Of a DNA stretch of 64,000 bases, positions 53,011-61,924 are shown piece by piece; position 1 is the first letter of the stretch, and each line of letters opens with the position of its first letter. Below the pieces are notes generated by a model that was not told the origin of the DNA, made no database searches, and worked only from the letters and a program-made list of their open reading frames with translations. Where the stretch lies: assembly GCF_030687395.1 (NCBI RefSeq), contig NZ_CP117430.1:124001-188000 (forward strand), given 5' to 3'. Both the position numbers and the translations under genes were made by a program. Origin of the DNA: Pseudomonas wuhanensis (GTDB lineage: Bacteria; Pseudomonadota; Gammaproteobacteria; Pseudomonadales; Pseudomonadaceae).

Positions 53011-56000
53011 GTACCGGACTACTCGAACAGCGGGCTAACTACCCGCATACCCAATATGAATACGGTCCAGCGAAAGGTTACGCCGATGCCGACGGCGACG
53101 GTCGAAAGGAAATCGACTGTTCAGGTCTGTTGTACCGAATGCTGAAGGACGCGGGATATTCAATTCCATACCTGACAACGGGACAGCTGAATGTTGACGT
53201 AACCCATTTTGACGTCATTCCGCTCGCGAGCGTCGAGCCCGGTGATATTGCACTCTGGATCAATTTCCACGGGCATACCGGGGTAGTCGAGGACATCAAC
53301 TCTGTACGGACCGCGGGGAATTTTTTCGGCTCGCAATCTTCTTCTGGGCCGAAATCAGCTAAATATGGGCACCAGAGCGGTTACTGGCCGATGCCAGAAA
53401 AGTTTTTGCGTCCGAAGGCTCAATACAGAACTGATGCACAACCTGCGCCAGCGGCTGCACCCACCCCAGGAACTGCTCCGGCGGGATCCGCACCCCTGAT
53501 GAATTTTCAATACCCCTTCCGAAAGGCTGACGGGAAGCAATTCACTGACGCAGAGGAAGTTTACAAAACGCTCGAAAATGAGAAGTCAGGTCATTACTTG
53601 TTGGGTAGCAACAAATTTTGGCATGGCGGCATCCACATCAGTGATGCAAGTGCTCCGCAATGCGTACTGAATGAGCCGATACGCTGCATGGCCGATGGCA
53701 AAGTCGTTGCGTATCGCCTTAACGAGGATTATCTGGAGTCGACCTTCGGTGACAATGAGAAAAAGCTGAAATATTCCAACTCCTTCTGCCTGGTGCGTCA
53801 CGAGTACAAGTCGGCACCCAATCCGGAAGAAGGGCCGAACAAAGGCAAGCAAAACAAGCTGAACTTCTTCAGTCTGTACATGCATTTGCTGCCTTATAAG
53901 CGCTATCCACTATCCGAGGAAGAAACACCAAAACCCAAAGTAACCATGAAGGTAAATGACTTCAAGGCATACGACGAGTTTCCCGAAACAAGCAGCGTTC
54001 AGTCTCCCGGAAAACTGGCTATGGGCACCAAGCTTGAGGTGCTGGAGCAGAGAAGCGTCGGTAACGTCACCTATGCTAAAGGAAAAATCCTTTCCGGCAG
54101 TGTAAAGAACGGGTCACACAAAGTTCGTGAAGCAGGGAGAGAGGTTTGGTTCGCCTATTTGAAGAATGGTGCACCTTACCAAAACTCCCAACCCAAACGT
54201 ATTTGGCTCGCGGACGATGTACCGGAACGTGCCAAGCCAAAGTATTGGCAAGGGAAAGTAAAAGCTAGGACGTGCAAACGCTTGGCTATGTATGCCGCAC
54301 CAGCGAACCCTACGGATGGGCAACCTGCAGGTGCGCGTATAGAAGAAAGTCGTGAGATAACGGTCAGCAGCACTATTGCGTTCGATAGCAAGGATGTTGT
54401 GAGCTTGGTTCTCGACAACAAATTGCGGCGAATGGCCCCATGTACACCGGTGGAAGCTAGCATATGGACAGGCACGGGGAGCGTACCATCAAATTTCTGG
54501 GCCATTGTCGAAAGCGATCCGGATAGCCAGTACGTGCAGTGGGAGACGCTCACGCCTACAGAATTTGAGGTTGTGACGACTAGCATTGGAATCAAGGCTG
54601 GTGACCCGATCGGCTATTTGGGGCAAACGGAAAATCTCACTAGCCAGCAAGGCGCGTCGGACAGCAAGTTTCAGGTTCACGTCGAAATATTCACCGCCGA
54701 ATCGGAAGTGAAAGACTTCCTTAAAAACCTCGCTGGTCTGAAAACAGGCAAACAGTACCTGCACTTGCCGACCGGAACGGAGCTCAAGAAGACACCCCCG
54801 GCGACGGGCATGACAGTGCTCAAACTCGACCATGCTGTCGACCTCAGTAAGGCTCCGGTCATAAAGGAAGGTACTGAAGACTGGTACAAGGTCAGTGTTA
54901 CCGAGGACGCTCAACCGGTCAGCGGACTAGTGAAAAAAGCAGGCGCCCAAATCGTCACCCAGCACGACTGGGAAAAATTGGGATTCCATATTGTTGAAGA
55001 AACAAACGCTATGGCAGACGGTTTCCTCGACCCCGAAGACATGCCGCAGTTCTTCAAAGATTTGCTCATGAAAATTGATAAAAACCATGATGGTGAAGTC
55101 GATCCCGGCGAGCTCGCCGACGCGTTGAAGAATATTGATACGAGAGATCAGTGGGCGAAGCTTATTGCTCATCATCCGACTGAATGGAAGGACAAAGCAG
55201 AGTCGGCTAAGTGGAGTAAGTTGGATAAGTTGTTGGAGTCATCACCCAAAACGTTGAAGCATGAAAAAGAAAGAATAAGCAAATATGTGTTTTGGGATGA
55301 GCTTGTTGGCGAGGCTGCTATTGGTTCAGAAGTGGTTTGGCACTTTCATCCAATAGAATTTGTTGCTGGATTTACATCCGCTACTGCGGAGCTTTTGTCG
55401 TACGATCAAATGAAAAAAATGTTCCCGGAGTCGTCAGAGGAAAAGCGAGAAGAGGTGCGGGGGCTGTTCAATAAATATGCCGATCGTTTTGAAATTAATA
55501 CAATTCCTAGAATTGCTCAGTTTTTTGCTCAAGTTAAAACAGAAGTTGGAAATGCTTTGGTTGGTAAAGTGGAAGACTTATGGTATTCCGCAGAAGCGCT
55601 CAGATCTAAATTTGGGCGGTATTTTAATACATATCCAGCGGAAGCGGATCAGTACGGGTATAAGCGTATCGAAATGGCGCAGTATAACGCTCTTAGTCCG
55701 GCTGCAAAAAGTGCCTATACCATTCGAAAAAATAAAGCTTATTCTCAGTTTCCAAATGAAGATGAAATCGCGAAACGCATTTACTGTTGCTGCTCCCCTC
55801 AGGGCAATTTTGTATTGACTGCGGGTGGCTGTGTGGAAGGTATAAAGTATAAAGGTAAAGGATTTATTCAACTAACATGGAAGTCTAACTATAAAGCCGT
55901 GGAAGATTTGTTAAGGGCGAAGCTGCCGGAGGAGACCATTAACATGGTTGATAATCCCGATCAGTTGCTCGAAACGAAAATAGGCCTTATATCTGCGATG

Positions 56001-56150
56001 GGTTTTTGGGAGCTAAATAAGCTGAATGATCTTGTTGCACCTAATACAACCTCTACAGATAAAATAACAGAAGTTGTGAATAAGCATACTAATAGTTATG
56101 GCGAGCGGCGAAGTAATTTTACAGTCATATATCAGGAGATAAATCAGTGA
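53007..56150 (+). CDS. Multidomain peptidoglycan hydrolase T6SS effector (NlpC/P60-like, M23-like, EF-hand, GH19-like)
   Basis: Predicted cell-wall effector of 1047 aa without a signal peptide. Module 1 (1-140) resembles NlpC/P60 or CHAP peptidases: DADGDGRKEIDCSG with Cys38, PGDIALW and NFHGHTGVV with His90. A Pro/Ala linker leads to module 2 (about 160-600), M23-like: HGGIH (His206, His210), DGKVVAY, LYMHL (His293), GDPIGYLGQ and QVHVE (His558). An SH3-like stretch (about 330-480) interrupts it. A canonical EF-hand loop lies at 691-702 (Asp691, Asn693, Asp695, Asp699, Glu702). Module 3 (about 880-1047) is GH19 chitinase/lysozyme-like: YKGKGFIQLTWKSNY. A TseP-like amidase plus lysozyme effector is the closest described type, with an added N-terminal peptidase. 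GC falls after about 55230. ATG overlaps the previous stop. Confidence 0.85.
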   Translation: MSTGLLEQRANYPHTQYEYGPAKGYADADGDGRKEIDCSGLLYRMLKDAGYSIPYLTTGQLNVDVTHFDVIPLASVEPGDIALWINFHGHTGVVEDINSVRTAGNFFGSQSSSGPKSAKYGHQSGYWPMPEKFLRPKAQYRTDAQPAPAAAPTPGTAPAGSAPLMNFQYPFRKADGKQFTDAEEVYKTLENEKSGHYLLGSNKFWHGGIHISDASAPQCVLNEPIRCMADGKVVAYRLNEDYLESTFGDNEKKLKYSNSFCLVRHEYKSAPNPEEGPNKGKQNKLNFFSLYMHLLPYKRYPLSEEETPKPKVTMKVNDFKAYDEFPETSSVQSPGKLAMGTKLEVLEQRSVGNVTYAKGKILSGSVKNGSHKVREAGREVWFAYLKNGAPYQNSQPKRIWLADDVPERAKPKYWQGKVKARTCKRLAMYAAPANPTDGQPAGARIEESREITVSSTIAFDSKDVVSLVLDNKLRRMAPCTPVEASIWTGTGSVPSNFWAIVESDPDSQYVQWETLTPTEFEVVTTSIGIKAGDPIGYLGQTENLTSQQGASDSKFQVHVEIFTAESEVKDFLKNLAGLKTGKQYLHLPTGTELKKTPPATGMTVLKLDHAVDLSKAPVIKEGTEDWYKVSVTEDAQPVSGLVKKAGAQIVTQHDWEKLGFHIVEETNAMADGFLDPEDMPQFFKDLLMKIDKNHDGEVDPGELADALKNIDTRDQWAKLIAHHPTEWKDKAESAKWSKLDKLLESSPKTLKHEKERISKYVFWDELVGEAAIGSEVVWHFHPIEFVAGFTSATAELLSYDQMKKMFPESSEEKREEVRGLFNKYADRFEINTIPRIAQFFAQVKTEVGNALVGKVEDLWYSAEALRSKFGRYFNTYPAEADQYGYKRIEMAQYNALSPAAKSAYTIRKNKAYSQFPNEDEIAKRIYCCCSPQGNFVLTAGGCVEGIKYKGKGFIQLTWKSNYKAVEDLLRAKLPEETINMVDNPDQLLETKIGLISAMGFWELNKLNDLVAPNTTSTDKITEVVNKHTNSYGERRSNFTVIYQEINQ

Positions 56151-57247
56151 GCGGATTCGTGAAAAACTGTCGTTTTTTGATATTTGTTCTTTTAGGGGGT
56201 GGAAGCATTTCCGTTTCCGCAGATCAAGTGTTCAATCCACCTGCGGCCTCGGAGATATTTAAAGAGTTTGACATTGGTTTGCTTCCGAATAAAAGCAGCC
56301 AAAAACTATTGATTTTGAAAAGTGAACCCGGCGATAGGGCTCAACGCTTACTTGTGACGGCAATCGTCGACTCTAAGCAGTCCGTAATTGTTGAGGCGCC
56401 AACTGCGTTGCCATTAATCAAAAATGCTTATTCCCCAGCAAGTTATGATGGATTTGAAGTTGGCGTCTTAAAGGGATCAGAAAAAACTATCAGTGTAGTG
56501 GATGCGCAAGCAGAAATGGTCTCATTCAAGTATGCTTCCACGAAGCCTGGCGCAATTGTCTACCTGAATACAAAGGAAGAAGACAACGCCAAGTATACCT
56601 TTAATCTTCAGTTTCAATATGACGCTCAGTCGGAGAAGGTTGTTATGAATAATCTTTTTCTGGTGGTTAACAATGAGTCCTGTGATAGGTCGCTTGTAAG
56701 CGTTTATGCAATTCCTTCGAATGCGCTTATGTCTAAATCACTCGAAACGTTTTCGGGAGCTGAAGCATTCGAGTATTTAAAGAGGCTTCATGTCGAAGCT
56801 CAGCGTTCAGACGTTAAGCGTGAAAAGCTTATGTCAGTGGCGGTAGCTTCAAATTTTGATCAGGCGCTATTGGCATACAAAAATGGTGATAAGGTAAAAT
56901 TCAAGGAGCTTATGAGTTATCTAGTTGTAGATGGTGGCGAGGATGAGACGTGTGCGCCAGATACTTATATAGTTGAAAAGTACTATTATTCAAATATGGT
57001 TGGTTGGTCTAATGATCTTGGCTTTTTATTTGCTGAGGCTGGTTACTATGGTGAGGCAATCGAACTGCTAAAACAGGTAGTCGCACAGAATCCGAACAGG
57101 ATTGTTGCTTATCTAAATCTGGCGGATGCTTATTGGGGGGCAGATAAAAAAGACTTGTCTACTGAGAACTATAAAAAATACAGCGCATTGATGAGTCGAT
57201 CGGGCAAGGCAGCAAAAATCCCTAAAAGAGTTAGTGAGCGCAGCTAA
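56147..57247 (+). CDS. Exported TPR protein 1, candidate immunity
   Basis: Exported protein of 366 aa starting at GTG 56147, which overlaps the effector stop (GTGA) and has CAGGAGAT upstream. A signal peptide (to about residue 25, SVSA-DQ) is followed by a beta-rich domain and a C-terminal TPR unit (WSNDLGFLFAEAGYYGEAIELLKQ, RIVAYLNLADAYW) ending KIPKRVSERS. The C-terminal 80 residues are paralogous to the proteins at 57383 and 60980. Directly after a wall-degrading effector, this is the best immunity candidate. It is AT-rich, like the 3' end of the effector. Confidence 0.75.
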   Translation: MSGFVKNCRFLIFVLLGGGSISVSADQVFNPPAASEIFKEFDIGLLPNKSSQKLLILKSEPGDRAQRLLVTAIVDSKQSVIVEAPTALPLIKNAYSPASYDGFEVGVLKGSEKTISVVDAQAEMVSFKYASTKPGAIVYLNTKEEDNAKYTFNLQFQYDAQSEKVVMNNLFLVVNNESCDRSLVSVYAIPSNALMSKSLETFSGAEAFEYLKRLHVEAQRSDVKREKLMSVAVASNFDQALLAYKNGDKVKFKELMSYLVVDGGEDETCAPDTYIVEKYYYSNMVGWSNDLGFLFAEAGYYGEAIELLKQVVAQNPNRIVAYLNLADAYWGADKKDLSTENYKKYSALMSRSGKAAKIPKRVSERS

Positions 57248-57325
57248 AACCTGTCGAGCCGTAAAAAGGGGCGGATTTATTTGTGGGGGTAGATTTAACT
57301 TTCGATAAATAAACCTATCCTCTTT

Positions 57326-57355
57326 GTTCGGTTCGGTTCGGTTCGGTTCGGTTCG
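57326..57355 (+). repeat. Pentanucleotide tandem repeat (GTTCG) x6
   Basis: Six perfect tandem copies of GTTCG lie in the short gap before the gene at 57383, with a seventh copy after a 4-nt interruption (57360-57364). The array is 27 nt upstream of the start codon. Such arrays change length by slippage, which here would alter the leader or promoter spacing rather than a reading frame. Confidence 0.95.
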
Positions 57356-57382
57356 CTTTGTTCGTTGTCCAGGGAGATATTT

Positions 57383-58291
57383 TTGAGCTTTAACAGCCGT
57401 TGGTTATATGTAATTCTGTTGCTGGTGTCTTCAGCGTGGGGCGAGGGTAAAAAGCTCGCATGCGATGCGGATACCAATATTTGCTCTGTGGCCATTGCAG
57501 AGAATTATTGTGGGTCTGACGGTGTAGCCAAGTCCAAGTGGGACATCCGAAGTGGATATTATGTACTGAGCTGTGAGTGTGACTGCACTACTCAGGAGAA
57601 TAGCTTCTGGTTTGTAAGTCAGGATGGAAAAGTTAAAACTCTTGAGGCGAGTAAGGTTGTAAGTGCGGTAGATGTTGTAAAAAATAAATCGGGTGTTCCT
57701 GACTCATTCGGAACGGTACCCTACTGTAAAGCACTAAAAATAAATCAGGATCGACTTGTTTATTTGCAGAAGGGGCCAGGTGCCTCTGAGTCATCGCAGC
57801 CGTACTGTTATTCAGTCGTTGAGCAAGATGCAGCGGAAGCCTGTACGACTGAAGACTGCATGCAGAAACAAAGACTGGTAGAGAAAACTGTTGCGAGCCT
57901 GAAAGGTGAGATTCTGACAGAGTTTAAGAATGCAACATCTCGGCTTTATAAAAATAAAGAAGCGTTCGTGAGTTTTCCGAAACGAGGTTTTATAGAGAAG
58001 TATATAACTGACCATGGTTACTCGAGTGGTGACCAGCAAAGCTTCAATGATATTGCTTATTTTTGGCAGCAGGCTGGATTCAATGAGGATGCTATTTGGT
58101 TGTTGGGAAAAGTCATTGCCGATAATCCGAAACGAGTCGTGGCCTATCTCAATATTGCAGATGCATATTGGTCGGAAGGCGACAAAGCTACCGCCGCGAA
58201 AAACTATAAAACGTATAACGAGCTCATGATCATAGGCGGTAAACAGCAAAAAATCCCTGAGCGTGCGAAGGAGCGTAGTGTTCTGAAGTAG
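57383..58291 (+). CDS. Exported TPR protein 2, candidate immunity
   Basis: Exported protein of 302 aa. I chose TTG 57383 because AGGGAG is spaced about 6 nt upstream and the protein then begins with a signal peptide (SFNSRWLYVILLLVSSAWG). The N-terminal half is cysteine-rich (CDADTNIC, CECDC, then PYC motifs) and unlike its paralogues. The C-terminal TPR unit (SFNDIAYFWQQAGFNEDAIWLLGKV, VVAYLNIADAYW, KIPERAKERS) matches the genes at 56147 and 60980. Unlike most array genes it is not overlapping: 135 nt precede it, including the GTTCG repeat. Confidence 0.72.
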   Translation: MSFNSRWLYVILLLVSSAWGEGKKLACDADTNICSVAIAENYCGSDGVAKSKWDIRSGYYVLSCECDCTTQENSFWFVSQDGKVKTLEASKVVSAVDVVKNKSGVPDSFGTVPYCKALKINQDRLVYLQKGPGASESSQPYCYSVVEQDAAEACTTEDCMQKQRLVEKTVASLKGEILTEFKNATSRLYKNKEAFVSFPKRGFIEKYITDHGYSSGDQQSFNDIAYFWQQAGFNEDAIWLLGKVIADNPKRVVAYLNIADAYWSEGDKATAAKNYKTYNELMIIGGKQQKIPERAKERSVLK

Positions 58292-58658
58292 AAAGAAAAG
58301 GGGGGGGCGATTTGTGAGTTGGCTTTTGTTGAGGTCCGTATATAAAACGGTCTTCTTATTTTCCAGTTAATGGTAAAAGGGAATTTTCCATGAATCAGCG
58401 TCTGCTCGCGGGCAGCCTTTCGCTGCTGCTCTCGTTTCCAGCCTTCGCCGCGCCTTCGGATGCCTACACCCAACGCGATGTCATGCAGTGTGGCGGCGTT
58501 GAAGTGGTGTTGGTGTCGTCCTGCCGATCCGTGACGGTGCAGGACACTGAAATCCACGTAATCCCGGTCTGCTCCGACCAGACAATCAACATCGGCGGCA
58601 ATGTGTTTCGGCGCAACATCGACAAAGTTTCACAGCTCACGTCCGACGGTGCGAAGAC

Positions 58659-58666
58659 GAAGATGT
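58659..58666 (+). repeat. Target-site duplication, left copy
   Basis: Eight bases GAAGATGT immediately before the IS66 element; an identical copy lies at 60714-60721. Eight bp is the usual IS66-family duplication length. Confidence 0.92.
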
Positions 58667-58688
58667 GTAACCGCTCCATGAACCCCAC
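58667..58688 (+). repeat. IS66 left terminal inverted repeat
   Basis: 22-bp end of the element; pairs with 60692-60713, with three mismatches, in the outer third. Confidence 0.9.
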
Positions 58689-58750
58689 ATTCAAAGTGCA
58701 TAGCCGATCACGGATGCTGTGCTCCCGATTCCCTCAGGAGCCAGCTCGCC

Positions 58751-59110
58751 ATGATGCGACCCGACGCCAAAGTCGAAAAAGTCTATCTCTACCCCAAGCC
58801 CGTGGACTTCAGAAAGTCCATTGATGGCCTCGCTGCGCTGGTCGAGCTGGATATAAAAGTGGCGGTGTTCGATCCCGTGCTCTTCGTCTTTCTCAACAAG
58901 CCCCGTAACCGCGTGAAGATTTTGTACTGGGAGCGCAACGGCTTCTGCCTTTGGCTTAAGCGCTTGGAGTCCGAACGATTCAAAACATCGCCTGATCTCA
59001 GCGATGAAGTGATCGTTCTGACCGTCCAGGAACTGAACTGGCTGCTTGACGGTTTTGACCTGTGGCGCAACCGTCCTCACCAGGTTTTGACCCCACGCTA
59101 CGTAGCCTGA
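58751..59110 (+). CDS. tnpB: IS66 accessory protein TnpB
   Basis: IS66 Orf2-type protein of 119 aa (or 118 from ATG 58754). It has the family pattern VYLYPKPVDFRKSIDGLAALVE, VFLNKPRNRVKILYWERNGFCLWLKRLE and WLLDGFDLWRNRPHQ. It is needed with TnpC for transposition in this family. A CAGGAG motif lies about 12 nt upstream. The frame is intact. Confidence 0.93.
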   Translation: MMRPDAKVEKVYLYPKPVDFRKSIDGLAALVELDIKVAVFDPVLFVFLNKPRNRVKILYWERNGFCLWLKRLESERFKTSPDLSDEVIVLTVQELNWLLDGFDLWRNRPHQVLTPRYVA

Positions 59111-59128
59111 CCCGGTATAATCCGGGCC

Positions 59129-60668
59129 ATGATTTCTCTGCCCGACGACCTTCCTGATGACCCCGTTTTGCTCAGATGCTGCTTGATGCACTCAATCGCC
59201 AGGGAGAAGTGGTCCAGTCTTACCAGACTCACATCGTTGACCTGAAAGAACAGATCAAGCTGTTGCGCGACCGCTTGTTCGGGCGTAAGTCCGAGCAGAC
59301 AGCGGAGCCCAATACGCCGCAACTTGCACTGTTCAATGAGCCCGAGAGCGAGCCGATGCCGTTGATCGGCGATGTCGAAGAAGAAGTCGTTGCCCCGGTG
59401 TCGCGCCGTGGTAAACGCAAGCCATTGTCGGCTGAGTTGCCGCGTGTCGAGGTGATCCACGAACTGCCCGAGCACGAACTGACCTGTGCCTGCGGTTGCC
59501 GCAAGCATGTGATCAGCGAAGAAATCAGCGAACAGCTGGATATCGTGCCGATGCAGATCCGTGTCATCAAACATATCCGCAAGGTTTATGGTTGCCGTGA
59601 CTGCGAAACGGCACCGGTCACCGCCGACAAACCGGCTCAACTGATCGAAAAGAGCATGGCCAGCCCAAGCGTGCTGGCAATGTTGCTGACCACCAAGTAT
59701 GTCGATGGCTTGCCGCTGCATCGTTTCGAGACGGTGTTAAGTCGACACGGCATCGATATACCAAGGCAAACACTGGCTCGCTGGGTGATCCAGTGCAGCG
59801 AACACTTTCAGCCACTGCTGAACCTGATGCGCGACCGATTACTGGAAAGCCCGGTGATCCACTGCGATGAAACCCGTGTTCAAGTATTGAAAGAGCCAGA
59901 TCGAGACCGACCAGCCAATCCTGGATGTGGGTACAAGCCAGCGGCCCGCCAGATCGCAAAGTCGTATTGTTCGACTACACGTCCAGCCGTGCGCAGGAGG
60001 TTCCGTTGCGTCTGCTGGAAAGTTATCGCGGCTATGTTATGACCGATGATTACGCGGGCTATAACGCCTTGGCGTTGCAACCGGGGGTCGAACGGCTGGC
60101 CTGCATGGCCCATGCGCGACGCAAGTTCGTTGAAGCGCAAAAAGTGCAGCCCAAGGGCAAGACTGGGCGTGCGGATATCGCGCTGACGATGATCAACAAG
60201 CTGTACGGCATAGAACGTGAGTTGAAGGACGCCAACGATGAGCTGCGGTTTATCGGACGCCAGGAAAAGAGCCTGCCTATCCTGACTCAACTGAAAAGCT
60301 GGCTGGATAAAACCCAATCCCAAGTGACGCCGCAAAGTGCACTGGGCAAGGCTGTGCATTATCTGGCGAACAACTGGAGCCGGCTGGAGCGCTATATCGA
60401 AGCCGGTTATTTACCCATCGACAATAACGCCGCTGAAAGAGCGATCAAGCCGTTTGTCATCGGGCGCAAGGCCTGGTTGTTCAGCGATACCACCAACGGC
60501 GCGACCGCCAGCGCGCAGATCTATAGCCTGGTCGAGACCGCCAAGGTCAACGGCCAAGAGCCCTATACGTGGCTGCGCCACGTACTGGAGCGGTTACCGC
60601 ACGCTTCATCGATAGAGGACTACGAAGCTTTGCTGCCATGGAACTGCTCCCCGGAAATGCCACGGTAA
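59129..60668 (+). pseudogene. tnpC: IS66 transposase TnpC, frameshifted
   Basis: DDE transposase of IS66, broken. A likely original start at ATG 59129 (MISLPDDLPDDPVLL) goes out of frame near 59170, and the main frame is entered at ATG 59176. It encodes the N-terminal helical region (LKEQIKLLRDRLFGRKSEQ), the zinc-finger-like CACGCRKH...CRDC region and the catalytic start ([12 protein letters not shown]). After EPDRD near 59908 one base is missing: the rest of the catalytic domain ([37 protein letters not shown]) continues in the -1 frame to 60668. No slippery heptamer is visible, so this looks like mutation or sequencing error rather than programmed frameshifting. Confidence 0.88.
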
Positions 60669-60691
60669 ATCGCTAACCCATCCTTAGGTAG

Positions 60692-60713
60692 GTGGGGTTC
60701 ATGGATCGCATAC
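60692..60713 (+). repeat. IS66 right terminal inverted repeat
   Basis: 22-bp right end, inverted relative to 58667-58688, with three mismatches. Confidence 0.9.
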
Positions 60714-60721
60714 GAAGATGT
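60714..60721 (+). repeat. Target-site duplication, right copy
   Basis: GAAGATGT, identical to 58659-58666, directly after the IS right end. Confidence 0.92.
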
Positions 60722-60979
60722 TGAGTAATGTGGTCGTGGCGATGGATTGCGTGAAAGGAACCAAGGGCAGCCTGGTTTCAATTGGCGGTTATGGCGGGTG
60801 CGGATCCTGCCCTGAATGGCGCGGGTATTACTCCACGGCCGGCCGGTTAGAGCATTACAGCTACAGCAATAGCTATCGGTCGTTTGGTTCGAAAGGTTCT
60901 TGGGAGGGGCTGATCGAGGCTTATGGCGTCACGAAGAGACAACTGCAATCGGAAAGCCCTGCAGTGAAAAGGATCGTTT

Positions 60980-61825
60980 ATGGCCAGCCTTAAGTGGGTG
61001 TTGATGTTCGGCAGCCTGTTTGCCGCCAGAGCCTTTGCCCAAGACCTGCCAATAGTCGGTGTCGGCGGGCACGCAGTGACGTTTCGGGCGACAGAATGGA
61101 CGATGCCCGGTGTGGAGTCGGCGACTGCTTGGTTCACCGCAAGTGGTAAAACGTTCCCGCTCTTCAGCATCGACGTTGGTGCTGATGGGCACTCCGGTTG
61201 GCTCAGTCCTGACAAGAAAACCTTGTTGCTCGACCCGGTGAGCTTCGGCATGTTGTCGGTCGAGAGTGGTGAAGAAAAACTGGTGTCGCAACAGCATTGC
61301 GATGTGATCTCGATGGAGAGCGGTTGCGTGCTGGCTGAGCGTTCTGCCAGCTTTTGTGTCGGTAAATGGGTGGGCAATCAGTGGGTTTCCAACGACGGTG
61401 AAGTGTTCAATCCCGTCCTGGAGACGAAGCCCCCAAAGGACTTGTTGAGGCATGTCGTGGACATCGAGCCGGCGCAGTCCCGCGCGGAATCCATCGTATG
61501 GAGCCTGAGCTTTTTGAGTCCGGAGTCCTACATGGCGTGTCATCCCCCGGCGCAATATCTTCAGGCGTTCAACGACCTTGGTTTTTACCTCGCCGAGGGC
61601 GGTAACGATGAGCTTGCGCTGAGGTTTTATCGCGGCGTTGAGGCGGTCGGCAAGCGCACGGTGTTGATGTTGAACATGGCTGATTCGTTGTGGCGACTGA
61701 ACAGGAAAGACGAAGCGCAGTGGTATTACCGCGAGTACGGCGAAGCGATGACTGCCGCCGGTAAGGCGCAGAAGATTCCGCAACGCGTAGCTGAGCGATC
61801 CGTAAATCAAGGAATGAAAAATTGA
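60980..61825 (+). CDS. Exported TPR protein 3, candidate immunity
   Basis: Exported protein of 281 aa with a signal peptide (to about residue 21, ARAFA-QD), a beta-rich middle with several cysteines, and a C-terminal TPR unit (FNDLGFYLAEGGNDELALRFYRGV, TVLMLNMADSLWRL, KIPQRVAERS). The unit is paralogous to those at 56147 and 57383. ATG 60980 overlaps the 3' end of the IS-split gene by 14 nt. GC content is higher than in the other two paralogues. The only transcript route from the effector promoter now passes through the IS, so expression may be altered. Confidence 0.72.
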   Translation: MASLKWVLMFGSLFAARAFAQDLPIVGVGGHAVTFRATEWTMPGVESATAWFTASGKTFPLFSIDVGADGHSGWLSPDKKTLLLDPVSFGMLSVESGEEKLVSQQHCDVISMESGCVLAERSASFCVGKWVGNQWVSNDGEVFNPVLETKPPKDLLRHVVDIEPAQSRAESIVWSLSFLSPESYMACHPPAQYLQAFNDLGFYLAEGGNDELALRFYRGVEAVGKRTVLMLNMADSLWRLNRKDEAQWYYREYGEAMTAAGKAQKIPQRVAERSVNQGMKN

Positions 61826-61924
61826 ACAGGACGGAGAGAAACGTCGAGTCTGATTCATCGTAAAAAGATCACCGGTATATGGCTTTGATGATTTGTTCAA
61901 TGTCGTGGATCAACAGGGAAGTGA

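Larger units (their letters stand above)
58667..60713 (+). mobile_element. IS66-family insertion sequence, 2047 bp
   Basis: Element bounded by imperfect 22-bp terminal inverted repeats (58667-58688 and 60692-60713, 19 of 22 positions matching, each starting GTA at the outer end and sharing a TCCATGAACCCCAC core). It is flanked by the 8-bp duplication GAAGATGT. It carries tnpB and tnpC but no tnpA, as in the subgroup of IS66 elements lacking tnpA. It sits in a T6SS immunity-type gene, in the same orientation. Its tnpC is frameshifted, so it is probably not autonomous. Confidence 0.93.
58390..60993 (+). pseudogene. Exported array protein split by an IS66 insertion
   Basis: The 5' part (58390-58666) encodes a signal peptide (SLSLLLSFPAFAA) and the start of a cysteine-containing domain. 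The 3' part (60722-60993) continues it. Removing the IS and one copy of the 8-bp duplication joins ...GAKTKM to LSNVVVAMDC in frame, giving an uninterrupted 182-aa protein ending KRIVYGQP, whose stop overlaps the next gene. The longer open frame on the 5' side (to 58824) reads into the IS and is an artefact. GGGAA precedes the ATG. Family unknown; probably another immunity gene of the array, now inactive. Confidence 0.88.

Noticed and set aside
57326..57364. CRISPR-like repeat
   Set aside because: Contiguous 5-bp units without spacers; a simple tandem repeat.
57295..57495. Minus-strand 66-aa frame through the GTTCG repeat
   Set aside because: Short, repeat-derived (EPNRT repeats) and without a ribosome-binding site.
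58390..58824. Intact 144-aa protein ending inside the IS
   Set aside because: Its last 51 codons are IS66 sequence read out of frame; the true gene resumes after the element.
59880..59930. Programmed -1 frameshift in tnpC
   Set aside because: The switch direction fits, but no slippery heptamer is present and IS66 TnpC is normally made from one frame.
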